Positions 1 to 7,379 of a stretch of 8,385 nucleotides of DNA are shown here, piece after piece. The position numbers were made by a program, and so were the translations under genes. The DNA comes from an uncultured Roseburia sp. (GTDB lineage Bacteria; Bacillota_A; Clostridia; Lachnospirales; Lachnospiraceae): the NCBI GenBank assembly GCA_900753715.1, contig CAAEAE010000080.1, positions 1 to 8,385 on the forward strand, in the 5' to 3' direction. A model generated the notes under the pieces. The model was not told the DNA's origin and made no database searches. It saw nothing but the letters and a program-made list of their open reading frames with translations. The first letter of the stretch is position 1, and the number at the start of each line of letters is the position of its first letter.

Positions 1-740
1 GTATAACAGAAGAAGCAAAAGGTCAAATACCGGAGGATGCCAAAGAATATCTGGAATATCTGTTTGATTATCTGCACCCGGACAGGTCGCAGATGGTGGA
101 TCTTAAGCTGTATGAAACAGAGGACAAGCTGTATTATGAGTGGAAATCCATAGACGAAGCAGGGGAACTGACGTATCCTATTGTGCTTGCCTATGAGGCG
201 TATAAGCGGATAAGTAAGGATGAGGAGCGTTATGGTTATACGGAATACATGCGGGGATCATATTTTATGATTATAAATTGCGGAGGATACTGGGAAATTG
301 ATCCGGAAACAGGAGAGATCATACCTGTTGCAAAAGAACTTCTGGAATATCTGTTTGATTATCTGCATCCGGACCGGGAAAGGATAGTGGATATTGAATT
401 ATATGAAACAGAAAGCCGGTTGTGTTATAAGTGGAAAATTGAATTTAAGTCGGGCGGGATTTCGGCACCCTATGTTCTTGCATATTATGGTTTAACACAG
501 GATGGATTGTATCATCAATATGCCATATACAATGAGATATGGGACACGCATTATGATGAGAATGGAGAGACGTATAAGGAGCATACCAGAGACTCCTATT
601 TGAATTTCTGGATGGTCAACAGTGAGACAAAAGAACTCATTCCGGAAAAGATATTCAACGAGGAATCAGAGGAGGAGTATATTATCTGGAATGAAAGGTA
701 TTTGGATATGCTGGATTTATACTCAGAGGAATCAGAATAG
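1..740 (+). CDS. Acidic tandem-repeat protein, 5' end outside the window, function unknown
   Basis: The reading frame is open from base 3 to the stop at 738-740, so the start lies upstream. The ATG at 93 has no ribosome binding site and falls inside a repeat unit, so it is internal. The visible 245 residues hold two related units of about 97 and 106 residues, each opening with AKE-x-LEYLFDYLHPDR followed by a V-D-x-x-LYETE segment, then a Tyr/Trp-rich stretch, and ending near a T-x-E-x-IP motif. The residues before the first unit look like the tail of a further, earlier unit. The C-terminus is very acidic (many Glu, with a final SEESE). No signal peptide or membrane segment is visible in this part. 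It lies 31 bases before essB with no terminator between, so it may be co-transcribed. I do not recognise the family; a soluble binding or immunity-type protein is possible but unsupported. Confidence 0.85.
   Translation, partial: ITEEAKGQIPEDAKEYLEYLFDYLHPDRSQMVDLKLYETEDKLYYEWKSIDEAGELTYPIVLAYEAYKRISKDEERYGYTEYMRGSYFMIINCGGYWEIDPETGEIIPVAKELLEYLFDYLHPDRERIVDIELYETESRLCYKWKIEFKSGGISAPYVLAYYGLTQDGLYHQYAIYNEIWDTHYDENGETYKEHTRDSYLNFWMVNSETKELIPEKIFNEESEEEYIIWNERYLDMLDLYSEESE
39..329 (+). repeat. Tandem coding repeat, unit 1 (97 codons)
   Basis: This unit begins at the Ala codon of AKEYLEYLFDYLHPDR. Bases 51-76 are identical to bases 342-367 (26 of 26), which shows duplication at the DNA level and not only protein similarity. 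The two unit starts are 291 bases apart, an exact multiple of three. Confidence 0.85.
330..647 (+). repeat. Tandem coding repeat, unit 2 (about 106 codons)
   Basis: This second unit begins at AKELLEYLFDYLHPDR and ends where ELIPE matches EIIPV at the end of unit 1. It is about 9 codons longer than unit 1 because of extra residues in the middle (around the THYDENGETYKE stretch). Its second half has diverged more than its first half. Confidence 0.75.
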
Positions 741-771
741 ATACAAAGATATAATTTGGGGATAAGAAGAG

Positions 772-1896
772 ATGAGGACGAAGGACATGGATAGTAGAGC
801 AAAGATTTTAGAAAAGAAAATAAAGAAATCATCATTAAGAGCGGATAATATTTTTGAATATGAATATTTAATGAAAGAAACCAGGGGATTGTTACCATGT
901 CATATAACAGAAGAGGGAGAGGACGTTTGTTTTGAATTTGACCTGACAGGAATGCATCCGTTAAGTGAACTTAAGAAAGAAGAAATGGAATACCGTCTGC
1001 GCTTTCTGCAGAGCTTTTATGAGATTTATCGTATCTGGACAGAATATGACTTGCCACTGACGGAGGAAAACATATATTATGACTGGAATTACGTGCCTTA
1101 CATAGCATTTCGTGATATGAAGCAGTTAAAGAAAGAAGATGAGGAAGAATATGAATTTCGTAATGCCTATCAGGAACTGGCAGTAGGAATTCTTGGAAAT
1201 AAATACAGCTATACGCAGGTAAGAGAAAGCGGTTTAATGATTGCGGCAAAAGACAAAGCATTGGGTTATATTCTTGCCTGTAAAACAACAGAGGAAATGT
1301 ACAAAGAGATCGGTGAACGTGCAGAGCAGATTCACAGGGAAAACAGTGAGGAAAAGATCCGGCTTGATAAAAGAAAATATGAAACCGGTAAGAAAATACT
1401 GGCAGGTATATTGTGCGTATTTATACTTGCATTGTTTTATATGGGATATCAGACCTTTGTTATATTGCCAAGGGATCAGGCAGTAATACGGGCAAGCAGG
1501 GCATATACGGTACAGAATTATGTGGAATGTATCGATGAACTGCAAAATATGCAGACGGACCAGATGGACACATATACGAAATATATTCTGGCATCATCTT
1601 ATGCGAGATGTGAAGCATTGGAGAAGACAGAGCTGGAAAATGTGTTAAAAAATATCAGTATTTATTCCAACGAAGCAGAATTGGGATATTGGATTGCAAT
1701 TGGGCGTTCTGATTTTACGCAGGCAGAGAATTATGCGAAGGCGCTTTCCGATGATAAACTTCTTATCTATTCTTATATGAAAGAACTGAATTACTTAGAA
1801 GGTAACATTAACATGGACGGGGAAGAAAAACAAAATCGTATGAATGAACTTGGAAATGCGATTACAGAAATCAGCAGTAAATATCTGGAGGAATAA
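772..1896 (+). CDS. essB: Type VII secretion membrane protein EssB (YukC family)
   Basis: EssB/YukC is a bitopic core subunit of the T7SSb membrane complex that partners EssC and EsaA. The 374-residue product has the family layout. A cytosolic pseudokinase-like domain lies at about 25-190, rich in W, Y and E, with the typical LRFLQSFYEIYRIW helix at about 76-89. A charged linker follows, then one transmembrane helix at about 209-231 (ILAGILCVFILALFYMGYQ), then a helical, TPR-like extracytoplasmic domain at about 232-374. The length is slightly below the roughly 400-440 usual in the family. The ATG at 772 follows GGGGATAAGAAGAG; a later ATG at 787 has an AAGGA too close to be useful, so 772 is preferred. 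It stops 23 bases before essC, the standard essB-essC order. The kinase-like fold is known from the family and not visible as catalytic residues here. Confidence 0.93.
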   Translation: MRTKDMDSRAKILEKKIKKSSLRADNIFEYEYLMKETRGLLPCHITEEGEDVCFEFDLTGMHPLSELKKEEMEYRLRFLQSFYEIYRIWTEYDLPLTEENIYYDWNYVPYIAFRDMKQLKKEDEEEYEFRNAYQELAVGILGNKYSYTQVRESGLMIAAKDKALGYILACKTTEEMYKEIGERAEQIHRENSEEKIRLDKRKYETGKKILAGILCVFILALFYMGYQTFVILPRDQAVIRASRAYTVQNYVECIDELQNMQTDQMDTYTKYILASSYARCEALEKTELENVLKNISIYSNEAELGYWIAIGRSDFTQAENYAKALSDDKLLIYSYMKELNYLEGNINMDGEEKQNRMNELGNAITEISSKYLEE

Positions 1897-1906
1897 AAAC
1901 AACACG

Positions 1907-1912
1907 AAGGAG
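1907..1912 (+). promoter_or_regulatory. Ribosome binding site of essC
   Basis: AAGGAG lies 7 bases before the ATG at 1920. It is a near-ideal site. It matters because it fixes the start of an EssC whose FHA region is shorter than usual, which makes a missed upstream start unlikely. Confidence 0.85.
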
Positions 1913-1919
1913 AACTTGT

Positions 1920-3497
1920 ATGGGTGACACTTACTATTATGTGCGAAAAGAAAAGATTCTGATCGGAAATTCCAATGCAGATATTTGCATTCCCGATATG
2001 GAAAAAGAATATCTGGTGACAGAAAAAGAAATATATGTCCGGGGCGAAAAAGAAAAGGAGGTTGCAATTCGTAAGATTGAAATCGGAGAAAACATCCTGG
2101 ATACCGGTGATTTTCGAATTATTATTTACGATGAAATGATTGCGGTAGAGGGGGACCACAGTAAATATGCCTGTAAATTACAGCCGGTCAGTTACAAAGA
2201 GGTTCCGTTCGAAGGCTTTCCATATTATAAGAGGTCACCAAGAATTCATGTTAAAGTGAATCCGGAAACAATTAAAATCAAAAATCCACCGCAGAAAGCA
2301 GCTTTAGCGAAAGGGTCATTGATGCAGGTTATGATACCGCCGCTTGTAATGCTGGCCGTTACCATCTTTATGAGTGTATATCTGAAGCGGGGACTTTATG
2401 TAATTGCAAGTATCTGCACAACGATTGTGACTATTATTTTTTCTGTTCAGAAGTTCTTTAGCCAGAGAAAGGAAATCCGGCAGAAAAATGAAACACGAGA
2501 GCGGGTATATATGGAGTATCTCGTTAAGGAAAGGGCACGGATCCGTGCATTGAGAAAAAAAGAAAAGGATGCTATAGAGTATCAGACGCCGGATGCAGAA
2601 CAGATTGAAGCAATGATGCTGCATTATGACAGCAGATTGTATGAGAAAAGCATGGGAGAAGAAGATTTCCTTGAAATCTGTCTTGGATATAAAAATGGAC
2701 AGTCAGGGATCCGGGTCCAATGTGAAAGTGATGAGCTAAATATGGAGGAGGATGCACTCCGTGATGAGGCAGAGAGTTTGAAGGAGGAATTCGGTTCTGT
2801 GCATCATATGCCGGTAGTGGTTAATTTATATAAGAATCATCTGGGCATTGTAGGTGAAGAAAAAAACATTCACAATCAGTTAAAATACCTTCTGTTACAG
2901 ATTTGTTTTTTTCATAGTTATCATGATGTGCAGATTATTTTTATCGGAAAGGAAAAGAGCAGCAGCGAGTTTTCTTATCTGAGATGGTATCCGCACCTGA
3001 GAATACAGTCAATTAATGTAGTTGCAGAAATTTTTAACCAGATAACCAGAGATCAGATACTGGGAAGCGTTCTGCAGATGGTTAAAGACAGAAAACAAAG
3101 AGTAGAAGAAAGCAATAAAGGAGAGCGGTTCTGTCCTCAACTGCTTTTTATCATAGATGAACCGCAATTAATACAGGATCACGCAATTATGGAATACCTT
3201 GAAGGTTTATCCGGAGAATTGGGGATTAGTATTATTTATACAACAGATCAGCGGGCTAAGCTCCCGGAAAATATTCAGACCGTGTGTATTCTGGAAAATT
3301 CGGAAACGGGAAGGGTTATGTTACGAGAAGGAATCCGCTGTAATGAACCATTTGAAATTGTTTCCATGAAAGAAAGGAATGTCGAAAGGGTCAGTCGGAA
3401 GTGTGCGGCTGTTATTCATGAAAAGGAATGGTATCCCGTATTCCGGAAAGTATTACCTTTTTTGAAATGTATCAGATACAGCATCCGGAAGAACTGA
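1920..3497 (+). CDS. essC: EssC motor ATPase, N-terminal part (FHA, transmembrane and D0 regions); ends by frame change
   Basis: EssC is the membrane-anchored FtsK/SpoIIIE-type ATPase that recruits and drives T7SSb substrates. This 525-residue frame carries its first third. A single FHA-like region lies at about 1-95 (ILIGNSNADICIP, then L-x-x-GD-x-x-I). The conserved RSPR is at 105-108. Two transmembrane helices lie at about 133-153 and 158-179, followed by a Lys/Arg-rich coiled helix. A degenerate D0 ATPase domain lies at about 290-495, with LGIVGEEKN where a Walker A would sit and LLFIIDEPQ (408-415) as the Walker B-like strand. Family members usually have two FHA domains, so about 80-100 residues are missing at the front. 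The last residues (about 503-525, WYPVFRKVLP onward) are a non-homologous basic tail. EssC homology continues instead in the -1 frame, so this is most likely the first part of one gene. Confidence 0.95.
   Translation: MGDTYYYVRKEKILIGNSNADICIPDMEKEYLVTEKEIYVRGEKEKEVAIRKIEIGENILDTGDFRIIIYDEMIAVEGDHSKYACKLQPVSYKEVPFEGFPYYKRSPRIHVKVNPETIKIKNPPQKAALAKGSLMQVMIPPLVMLAVTIFMSVYLKRGLYVIASICTTIVTIIFSVQKFFSQRKEIRQKNETRERVYMEYLVKERARIRALRKKEKDAIEYQTPDAEQIEAMMLHYDSRLYEKSMGEEDFLEICLGYKNGQSGIRVQCESDELNMEEDALRDEAESLKEEFGSVHHMPVVVNLYKNHLGIVGEEKNIHNQLKYLLLQICFFHSYHDVQIIFIGKEKSSSEFSYLRWYPHLRIQSINVVAEIFNQITRDQILGSVLQMVKDRKQRVEESNKGERFCPQLLFIIDEPQLIQDHAIMEYLEGLSGELGISIIYTTDQRAKLPENIQTVCILENSETGRVMLREGIRCNEPFEIVSMKERNVERVSRKCAAVIHEKEWYPVFRKVLPFLKCIRYSIRKN
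3421..3425 (+). other. Probable -1 frameshift point joining the two essC frames (A-AAG)
   Basis: Upstream frame codons read CAT GAA AAG; the downstream frame is closed by TGA at 3419-3421 and opens with AAA at 3422. A single -1 slip of the Lys codon AAG (3423-3425) onto AAA (3422-3424) gives ...HEK-GMVSRIPESITF, which restores the usual EssC continuation and a 1377-residue product. A-AAG is a known, moderately shifty tetramer in bacteria. GGAAT (3425-3429) can pair with ATTCC (3440-3444), but this weak stem touches the slip site with no spacer. I see no convincing stimulatory Shine-Dalgarno 10-14 bases upstream. A one-base deletion by mutation or sequencing error explains the same data. Confidence 0.6.
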
Positions 3498-6052
3498 ATG
3501 TACAATCCAGATGGAAAAATCACGCTGCGCATAAATCACTTGCTGTTCCGTTGGGTGTGAGGGAACAAAACAATTATGTGGAGTTGAATTTACATGAAAA
3601 AGCGCACGGCCCGCATGGACTGGTGGCCGGTACAACAGGATCCGGAAAATCGGAAATTGTTCAGAGCTATATTTTATCCCTTGCGGTTAATTTTCATCCA
3701 TATGAAGTAGGATTCCTGTTAATTGATTATAAGGGTGGTGGAATGGCAAATTTATTTAAAAATCTGCCTCATTTACTTGGAACGATCACGAATCTTGATG
3801 GAGCAGAAAGTCATCGCGCCATGGTATCCATTAAAAGCGAACTGGCGAGAAGACAAAGAGTATTTAATGAATATGGCGTTAATCACATTAATGGATATCA
3901 TAAGCTATATCAGCTTGGAAAAGCCCGGGAACCGATCCCGCATCTGTTTCTGATCAGTGATGAGTTTGCAGAACTGAAGAAAGAGCAGCCGGAATTCATG
4001 AAAGAACTTGTGTCAACTGCACGAATTGGACGAAGCCTGGGGATTCATCTGATTCTGGCGACACAAAAGCCATCCGGTGTAGTGGATGATCAGATTTGGA
4101 CAAATTCAAAATTCAAACTGTGTCTGAAAGTCCAGAATGAGGCAGACAGCCGTGAGATGCTTAAAACGCCGGATGCAGCATCTATTGTACAGCCGGGACG
4201 GGCATATTTACAGGTGGGAAATAATGAGATTTATGAATTATTCCAATCGGCATTCAGTGGAGCCTCATATCATGAGGAACAGGAGAGAGAGGAAGGCGAT
4301 CAGAGAGTTTACCTTGTGAACCGGATTGGGCAGGGCCAGCTTATCAATCAGGATCTGGGAGGAAGTCTTGAAAGCAACCGGATTCATAAGACGCAGCTGG
4401 ATGTTGTTGTCGGGTATGTGAAGAACGAATTTTTAAAGACAAAGCTTCCAAAGGTAAAGAGTCCCTGGCTTCCACCATTACAACCGGTTATGGTATCGCC
4501 ATTGTTTGAAAGAATTACGGATAGTGCAATACATAAGGAACTGAATTTAAATATCCCTGTTGGAATTGAGGATATACCCGAGGAACAAAAGCAGATCGAA
4601 TATCAGATTCAGTTTTTGAAACAGGGACATGTCATTTTCTTTGCATCTTCCGGATATGGGAAAACCGTTTTCCTGGAGACACTTTTATTGGGATTATGTG
4701 CATTAAATAGTGTGAAGAATTTACATGCATATCTTCTTGACTTTGGGAATAATGCATTATTGCCATTAAAAGCATTGCCGCATGTAGCAGATTATATTAC
4801 CTATGACAATTTGGAAAAACAGCAGAAACTGATGGCATTATTATTTAAAGAGATGAAACAGCGTAAGCAGCTGATGGCAGATGCAATGGCACAGAATTTC
4901 GAAATATATAACCAGATGGCAGAACAGCCTCTTCCTGCGATTGTCCTGTTTATTGATAATTACGATGTTGTAAAAGAGCTTGAGATGGATGAAAACTTTT
5001 TTGTTCAACTGGCACGTGACGGTGTTAATCTTGGAATCTATCTGGCAATTACAGCTTCCAGAAGCAGTGTTGTAAAGTATGCGCTTATGAATCAAATTAA
5101 GACCAAAATTGCGGGATATAATTATGAACCGACAGAACCGCGCAATATTGTAGGAAGAAGTGAATATGTGCTTCCGGAAATTAAGGGGCGTGTACTGGTG
5201 AAGGATGAAAATGTGAATATGATGCAGATCTATACGCCGGTACCTTACTCATCCGGCCTGGAATATAATCAAAATCTGCAGGAGCTGATTGGAAAGATTG
5301 CCGGAAGCAGTACGGAAGAAAAGGCTGTGGGAATCCCTGTTCTGCCCGAACAGTTCCGGGTCGGAATGCTGAAGAATTATGGGGCTGCAGAACCGGCAGA
5401 TGTTTATCTTGGATTAGAAAAACAAAGAGTATACAGGATAGGAATACAGACCACAGATACGCCATTCCTGATTATTGGTCCTGTGCGCAGCGGTAAGAGC
5501 AATACCGTACGCATGATGCTACAACAGATGCTGCATTTTGAGAGAATTTATGTGTTTGATGCAAAAACATATGAATTACAGGATATGCAGAAATATGAAA
5601 ACGTAATGTATGTGGATAATCCGGATAAACTGGACCGTTGTAAGGAAGAATTAATGGATCTGACAGACGAAAGACGGGAAGACTGTCAGGCAGAACGTGG
5701 AAACAGGACAGTTACACAATTCTATGGTTCCTTAGAAAAGTATGCAGTTGTGATTAACGAATTATCTGATTTTGTACAGTTTATAAATGATGATAAGAAT
5801 ATGATACAGGTATTAGGCAATGCTGCAGACACAGGTATTCTGGTAATACTAACAGGTCATTCTGCACATATGCCGGTACGAAATGAAACAGCAAAACTGG
5901 TTAAGAAAGCAGAGAACGGTCTGCTATTAGGGGATCCGGGCATTAATTCACCTTTTCCTACTTTTCGGGGAAAGGAGCTTCCGGATTGCGTAGAAGACGG
6001 ACTGCTATATCAGAAGGGAAGCAGTACGATGATCCGTATTCCCAAGGCATAA
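3428..6052 (+). CDS. essC: EssC motor ATPase, C-terminal part (ATPase domains D1-D3), in the -1 frame
   Basis: This 874-residue frame carries the three FtsK/SpoIIIE ATPase domains of EssC. D1 spans about 55-290, with Walker A GTTGSGKS (68-75), the signature LLIDYKGGGMANLF (97-110), Walker B LFLISDE (173-179), and the conserved LILATQKPSGVVDDQIW (208-224). D2 spans about 370-610, with a deviant Walker A ASSGYGKT (406-413) and a Walker B-like VLFIDNYD (506-513). D3 spans about 635-874, with Walker A GPVRSGKS (684-691) and a Walker B-like VVINEL (774-779) that lacks the usual Asp. The first residues (IPESITFFEMY) belong inside a normal EssC, and the only in-frame ATG has AAAAGGA directly against it with no spacer. 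Independent initiation therefore looks weak, and fusion to the upstream frame by a -1 shift is more likely. No further lesions are seen over 874 codons. Confidence 0.95.
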   Translation: MVSRIPESITFFEMYQIQHPEELNVQSRWKNHAAHKSLAVPLGVREQNNYVELNLHEKAHGPHGLVAGTTGSGKSEIVQSYILSLAVNFHPYEVGFLLIDYKGGGMANLFKNLPHLLGTITNLDGAESHRAMVSIKSELARRQRVFNEYGVNHINGYHKLYQLGKAREPIPHLFLISDEFAELKKEQPEFMKELVSTARIGRSLGIHLILATQKPSGVVDDQIWTNSKFKLCLKVQNEADSREMLKTPDAASIVQPGRAYLQVGNNEIYELFQSAFSGASYHEEQEREEGDQRVYLVNRIGQGQLINQDLGGSLESNRIHKTQLDVVVGYVKNEFLKTKLPKVKSPWLPPLQPVMVSPLFERITDSAIHKELNLNIPVGIEDIPEEQKQIEYQIQFLKQGHVIFFASSGYGKTVFLETLLLGLCALNSVKNLHAYLLDFGNNALLPLKALPHVADYITYDNLEKQQKLMALLFKEMKQRKQLMADAMAQNFEIYNQMAEQPLPAIVLFIDNYDVVKELEMDENFFVQLARDGVNLGIYLAITASRSSVVKYALMNQIKTKIAGYNYEPTEPRNIVGRSEYVLPEIKGRVLVKDENVNMMQIYTPVPYSSGLEYNQNLQELIGKIAGSSTEEKAVGIPVLPEQFRVGMLKNYGAAEPADVYLGLEKQRVYRIGIQTTDTPFLIIGPVRSGKSNTVRMMLQQMLHFERIYVFDAKTYELQDMQKYENVMYVDNPDKLDRCKEELMDLTDERREDCQAERGNRTVTQFYGSLEKYAVVINELSDFVQFINDDKNMIQVLGNAADTGILVILTGHSAHMPVRNETAKLVKKAENGLLLGDPGINSPFPTFRGKELPDCVEDGLLYQKGSSTMIRIPKA

Positions 6053-6081
6053 GCAGGGAACAAACAGGATGTGAAAAATAA

Positions 6082-6088
6082 GGGAGGG
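6082..6088 (+). promoter_or_regulatory. Ribosome binding site deciding the start of the 118-aa helical gene
   Basis: GGGAGGG ends 7 bases before the ATG at 6096, but only 1 base before the in-frame ATG at 6090. The spacing favours 6096 as the true start. Confidence 0.8.
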
Positions 6089-6095
6089 AATGAGA

Positions 6096-6452
6096 ATGTC
6101 AATATCCGGGGCATGGCATGCGAGAAACATGATAGGGAAATGCAGTAATGTAATCAGTTATCTGGAGGGGGCGATTTCCAGTCAGCAATCCGGCATAGAG
6201 ATGGTAGACAGCGCTATGCAGCAACTAAATACGAATTTAACGGCAAACCCGGATTCTGCATTGGGCTTTATGATTACCACATTTGATGAAAAAGAGGCGG
6301 AATGGTATGAACGGACGCAGAATATTATAAGTGCATTGAATGCCGGAGTGGACAGCCTGGTACTGAAAAAGGGAGAAGTGGAGCAGAAGAAAGAAGAATG
6401 GGAAGAAATTTTACGCAGGGAGGAAGAGGAAAATGCAGGATTTTTTTTGTGA
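6096..6452 (+). CDS. Small helical protein, probable T7SS partner or accessory protein
   Basis: The 118-residue product (starting MSISGAWHARN) looks all-helical. An N-terminal helix of about 30 residues carries W7 and is followed by a Gln/Ser-rich helix, then a segment with a D64-E65-K66-E67-A-E-W motif. It ends in a strongly charged coiled coil at about 90-112 (K and E rich). It has no signal peptide and no membrane segment. It lies 43 bases after essC and overlaps the next gene, a WXG100-like protein, by 20 bases, so translation of the two is probably coupled. The position between the motor and a toxin, and the helical make-up, resemble the small YwqH/DUF5082-type or Lap-type accessory proteins of Bacillota T7SS. 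That assignment is inference; I see no W-x-G turn here. Confidence 0.85.
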   Translation: MSISGAWHARNMIGKCSNVISYLEGAISSQQSGIEMVDSAMQQLNTNLTANPDSALGFMITTFDEKEAEWYERTQNIISALNAGVDSLVLKKGEVEQKKEEWEEILRREEEENAGFFL

Positions 6453-6741
6453 AACAGATGCTATTGCAGAGATTAAGGATAAGGTTATAGGTATTAAGGA
6501 GATATTGGACAGTACTTATGAAAAAGCAGAAGCTGTCATGCAAAGTGTGAGTGATGAGGAAATTTGGAATGGAATGTCTCAGCAGACGGGAATGGCATTT
6601 CTGGATCTGACAATGCAATATCATAAAAGTCTGGCGGGTGATCCGCTTTCACAGGCACAGGCTGCGCTGGAAAAGTATCTTTCAGCAAATCAAATCTTTT
6701 ATGATAATTGGGAAGATTATCAGGAACTGCGTAAGTTATAG
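6433..6741 (+). CDS. WXG100-like small secreted or chaperone protein
   Basis: The 102-residue product has the WXG100 (ESAT-6-like) plan: a helix at about 7-40, a turn with W45-N46-G47, and a second helix at about 50-98. WXG100 proteins form four-helix dimers and travel through, or target partners to, the type VII channel. Near the C-terminus Y90-D-N-W-E94 matches the YxxxD/E pattern used as a T7SS export signal, mainly described in actinobacteria. The start follows GGGAGGAAGAGG, within the last codons of the preceding gene. It is followed after 14 bases by the next gene. A cysteine at position 6 is unusual for the family. Whether it is cargo itself or a partner of the downstream toxin cannot be decided from sequence alone. 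Confidence 0.85.
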   Translation: MQDFFCETDAIAEIKDKVIGIKEILDSTYEKAEAVMQSVSDEEIWNGMSQQTGMAFLDLTMQYHKSLAGDPLSQAQAALEKYLSANQIFYDNWEDYQELRKL

Positions 6742-6755
6742 GAGAGAGTGTCAGT

Positions 6756-7379
6756 ATGAAATTTTCGGATTCAGAAATGATGTTTATGATCAGTGTATCG
6801 AGGGGAAGAAAACCGTTGGGAATTGATATAAAAATACCGGAAGATTCTCAAAGGGAAGAGTACATAAAAGATGCCATTTATTCTCTCAGGAATAAAAATA
6901 TAGTAGATGAAAATTTAAAACTTACCAAAGAAGGAGCAGACCTGTTGTTTTTCTTTGAAACATATAGAAACAGCTACAGGCATGTTGCATTGGATCAGAT
7001 ATATGCAGCGGTGCTGCCCAGGGATCGTCTGATTACGGTCATGAAAAAAGAGGATGGTTATGAGTTTAATTGTATAAGTTCTTCTGTCTTATTAGAGGCA
7101 TTGCTTGGTTATTCTGAGTTTTTGAAATGCGAAGACCATCAGCCGGGCAGAGGAAATTGGGAAAATACTACGGTGGAAGAACTGTTTCAAAGAATTCAAA
7201 ATAGCACCGGAGGGGTATGGGTAAAAAGGTTTACCGGGGGAAAGCCGGATGGTGAAAAGTTTTATGGCTGGGATAAGCAGCAGGGATATGTTGTAAATCT
7301 TGAGAGAAACAGAATCCGCAGTTTATCACCTTTGTGGATGCGTAAACAGCTTTGTCAATTGGTCAGGGAGGGAGAATGA
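6756..7379 (+). CDS. T7SS-associated protein of unknown function, possible adaptor
   Basis: I do not firmly recognise this 207-residue protein. What can be seen: no signal peptide or transmembrane helix; an N-terminal part with a short winged-helix-like pattern at about 36-72 (YIKDAIYSLRNKNIV, then LTKEGADLLFFF); a middle segment with strand-like V/I/L runs (RLITVMKKEDG) and a helix (SVLLEALLGYSEFL); and a Gly/Trp-rich C-terminal part at about 150-195 (GGVWVKRFTGG, FYGWDKQQGYVVNL). This two-part order loosely recalls EspG, the actinobacterial chaperone of PE/PPE substrates, and DUF5081-type proteins of Bacillota T7SS loci; both are suggestions only. The start at 6756 follows a GGAGAGAG that overlaps the end of the preceding gene. 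Its TGA is directly followed by the next start codon, so it is expressed with its WXG100-like neighbours. Confidence 0.85.
   Translation: MKFSDSEMMFMISVSRGRKPLGIDIKIPEDSQREEYIKDAIYSLRNKNIVDENLKLTKEGADLLFFFETYRNSYRHVALDQIYAAVLPRDRLITVMKKEDGYEFNCISSSVLLEALLGYSEFLKCEDHQPGRGNWENTTVEELFQRIQNSTGGVWVKRFTGGKPDGEKFYGWDKQQGYVVNLERNRIRSLSPLWMRKQLCQLVREGE
7366..7374 (+). promoter_or_regulatory. Ribosome binding site selecting a GTG start at 7380
   Basis: GGGAGGGAG ends 5 bases before GTG at 7380. An ATG at 7376-7378 overlaps the preceding stop but opens only an 11-codon frame, so the GTG is the functional start. Confidence 0.75.

Noticed and set aside
93..95. ATG at 93 as the start of the first gene
   Set aside because: It has no ribosome binding site, the frame is open to the left edge, and the repeat unit clearly begins before it.
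2555..2561. In-frame A-AAA-AAA heptamer in the first part of essC, a possible -1 slip site
   Set aside because: It lies in a Lys-rich helix where such runs are common in AT-rich genes. The -1 product would end after about 16 codons, and homology continues in the original frame.
3440..3464. T6 run and TTCCGGAA palindrome near the essC junction as a slip site or structure
   Set aside because: The T6 run lies after the conserved IPESIT has already begun in the new frame, so the shift must come earlier; the palindrome has no loop to form a hairpin.
4841..5095. Minus-strand open frames across essC and other genes
   Set aside because: They lie opposite strongly conserved coding sequence, have no ribosome binding sites and low-complexity products, and are shadows of the + strand genes.
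6090..6092. ATG at 6090 as start of the 118-aa helical gene
   Set aside because: The Shine-Dalgarno sequence is only 1 base away; the in-frame ATG at 6096 has normal spacing.
6053..6095. Terminator or promoter between essC and the accessory genes
   Set aside because: No stem-loop with a T run and no convincing -35/-10 pair is visible in these 43 bases.
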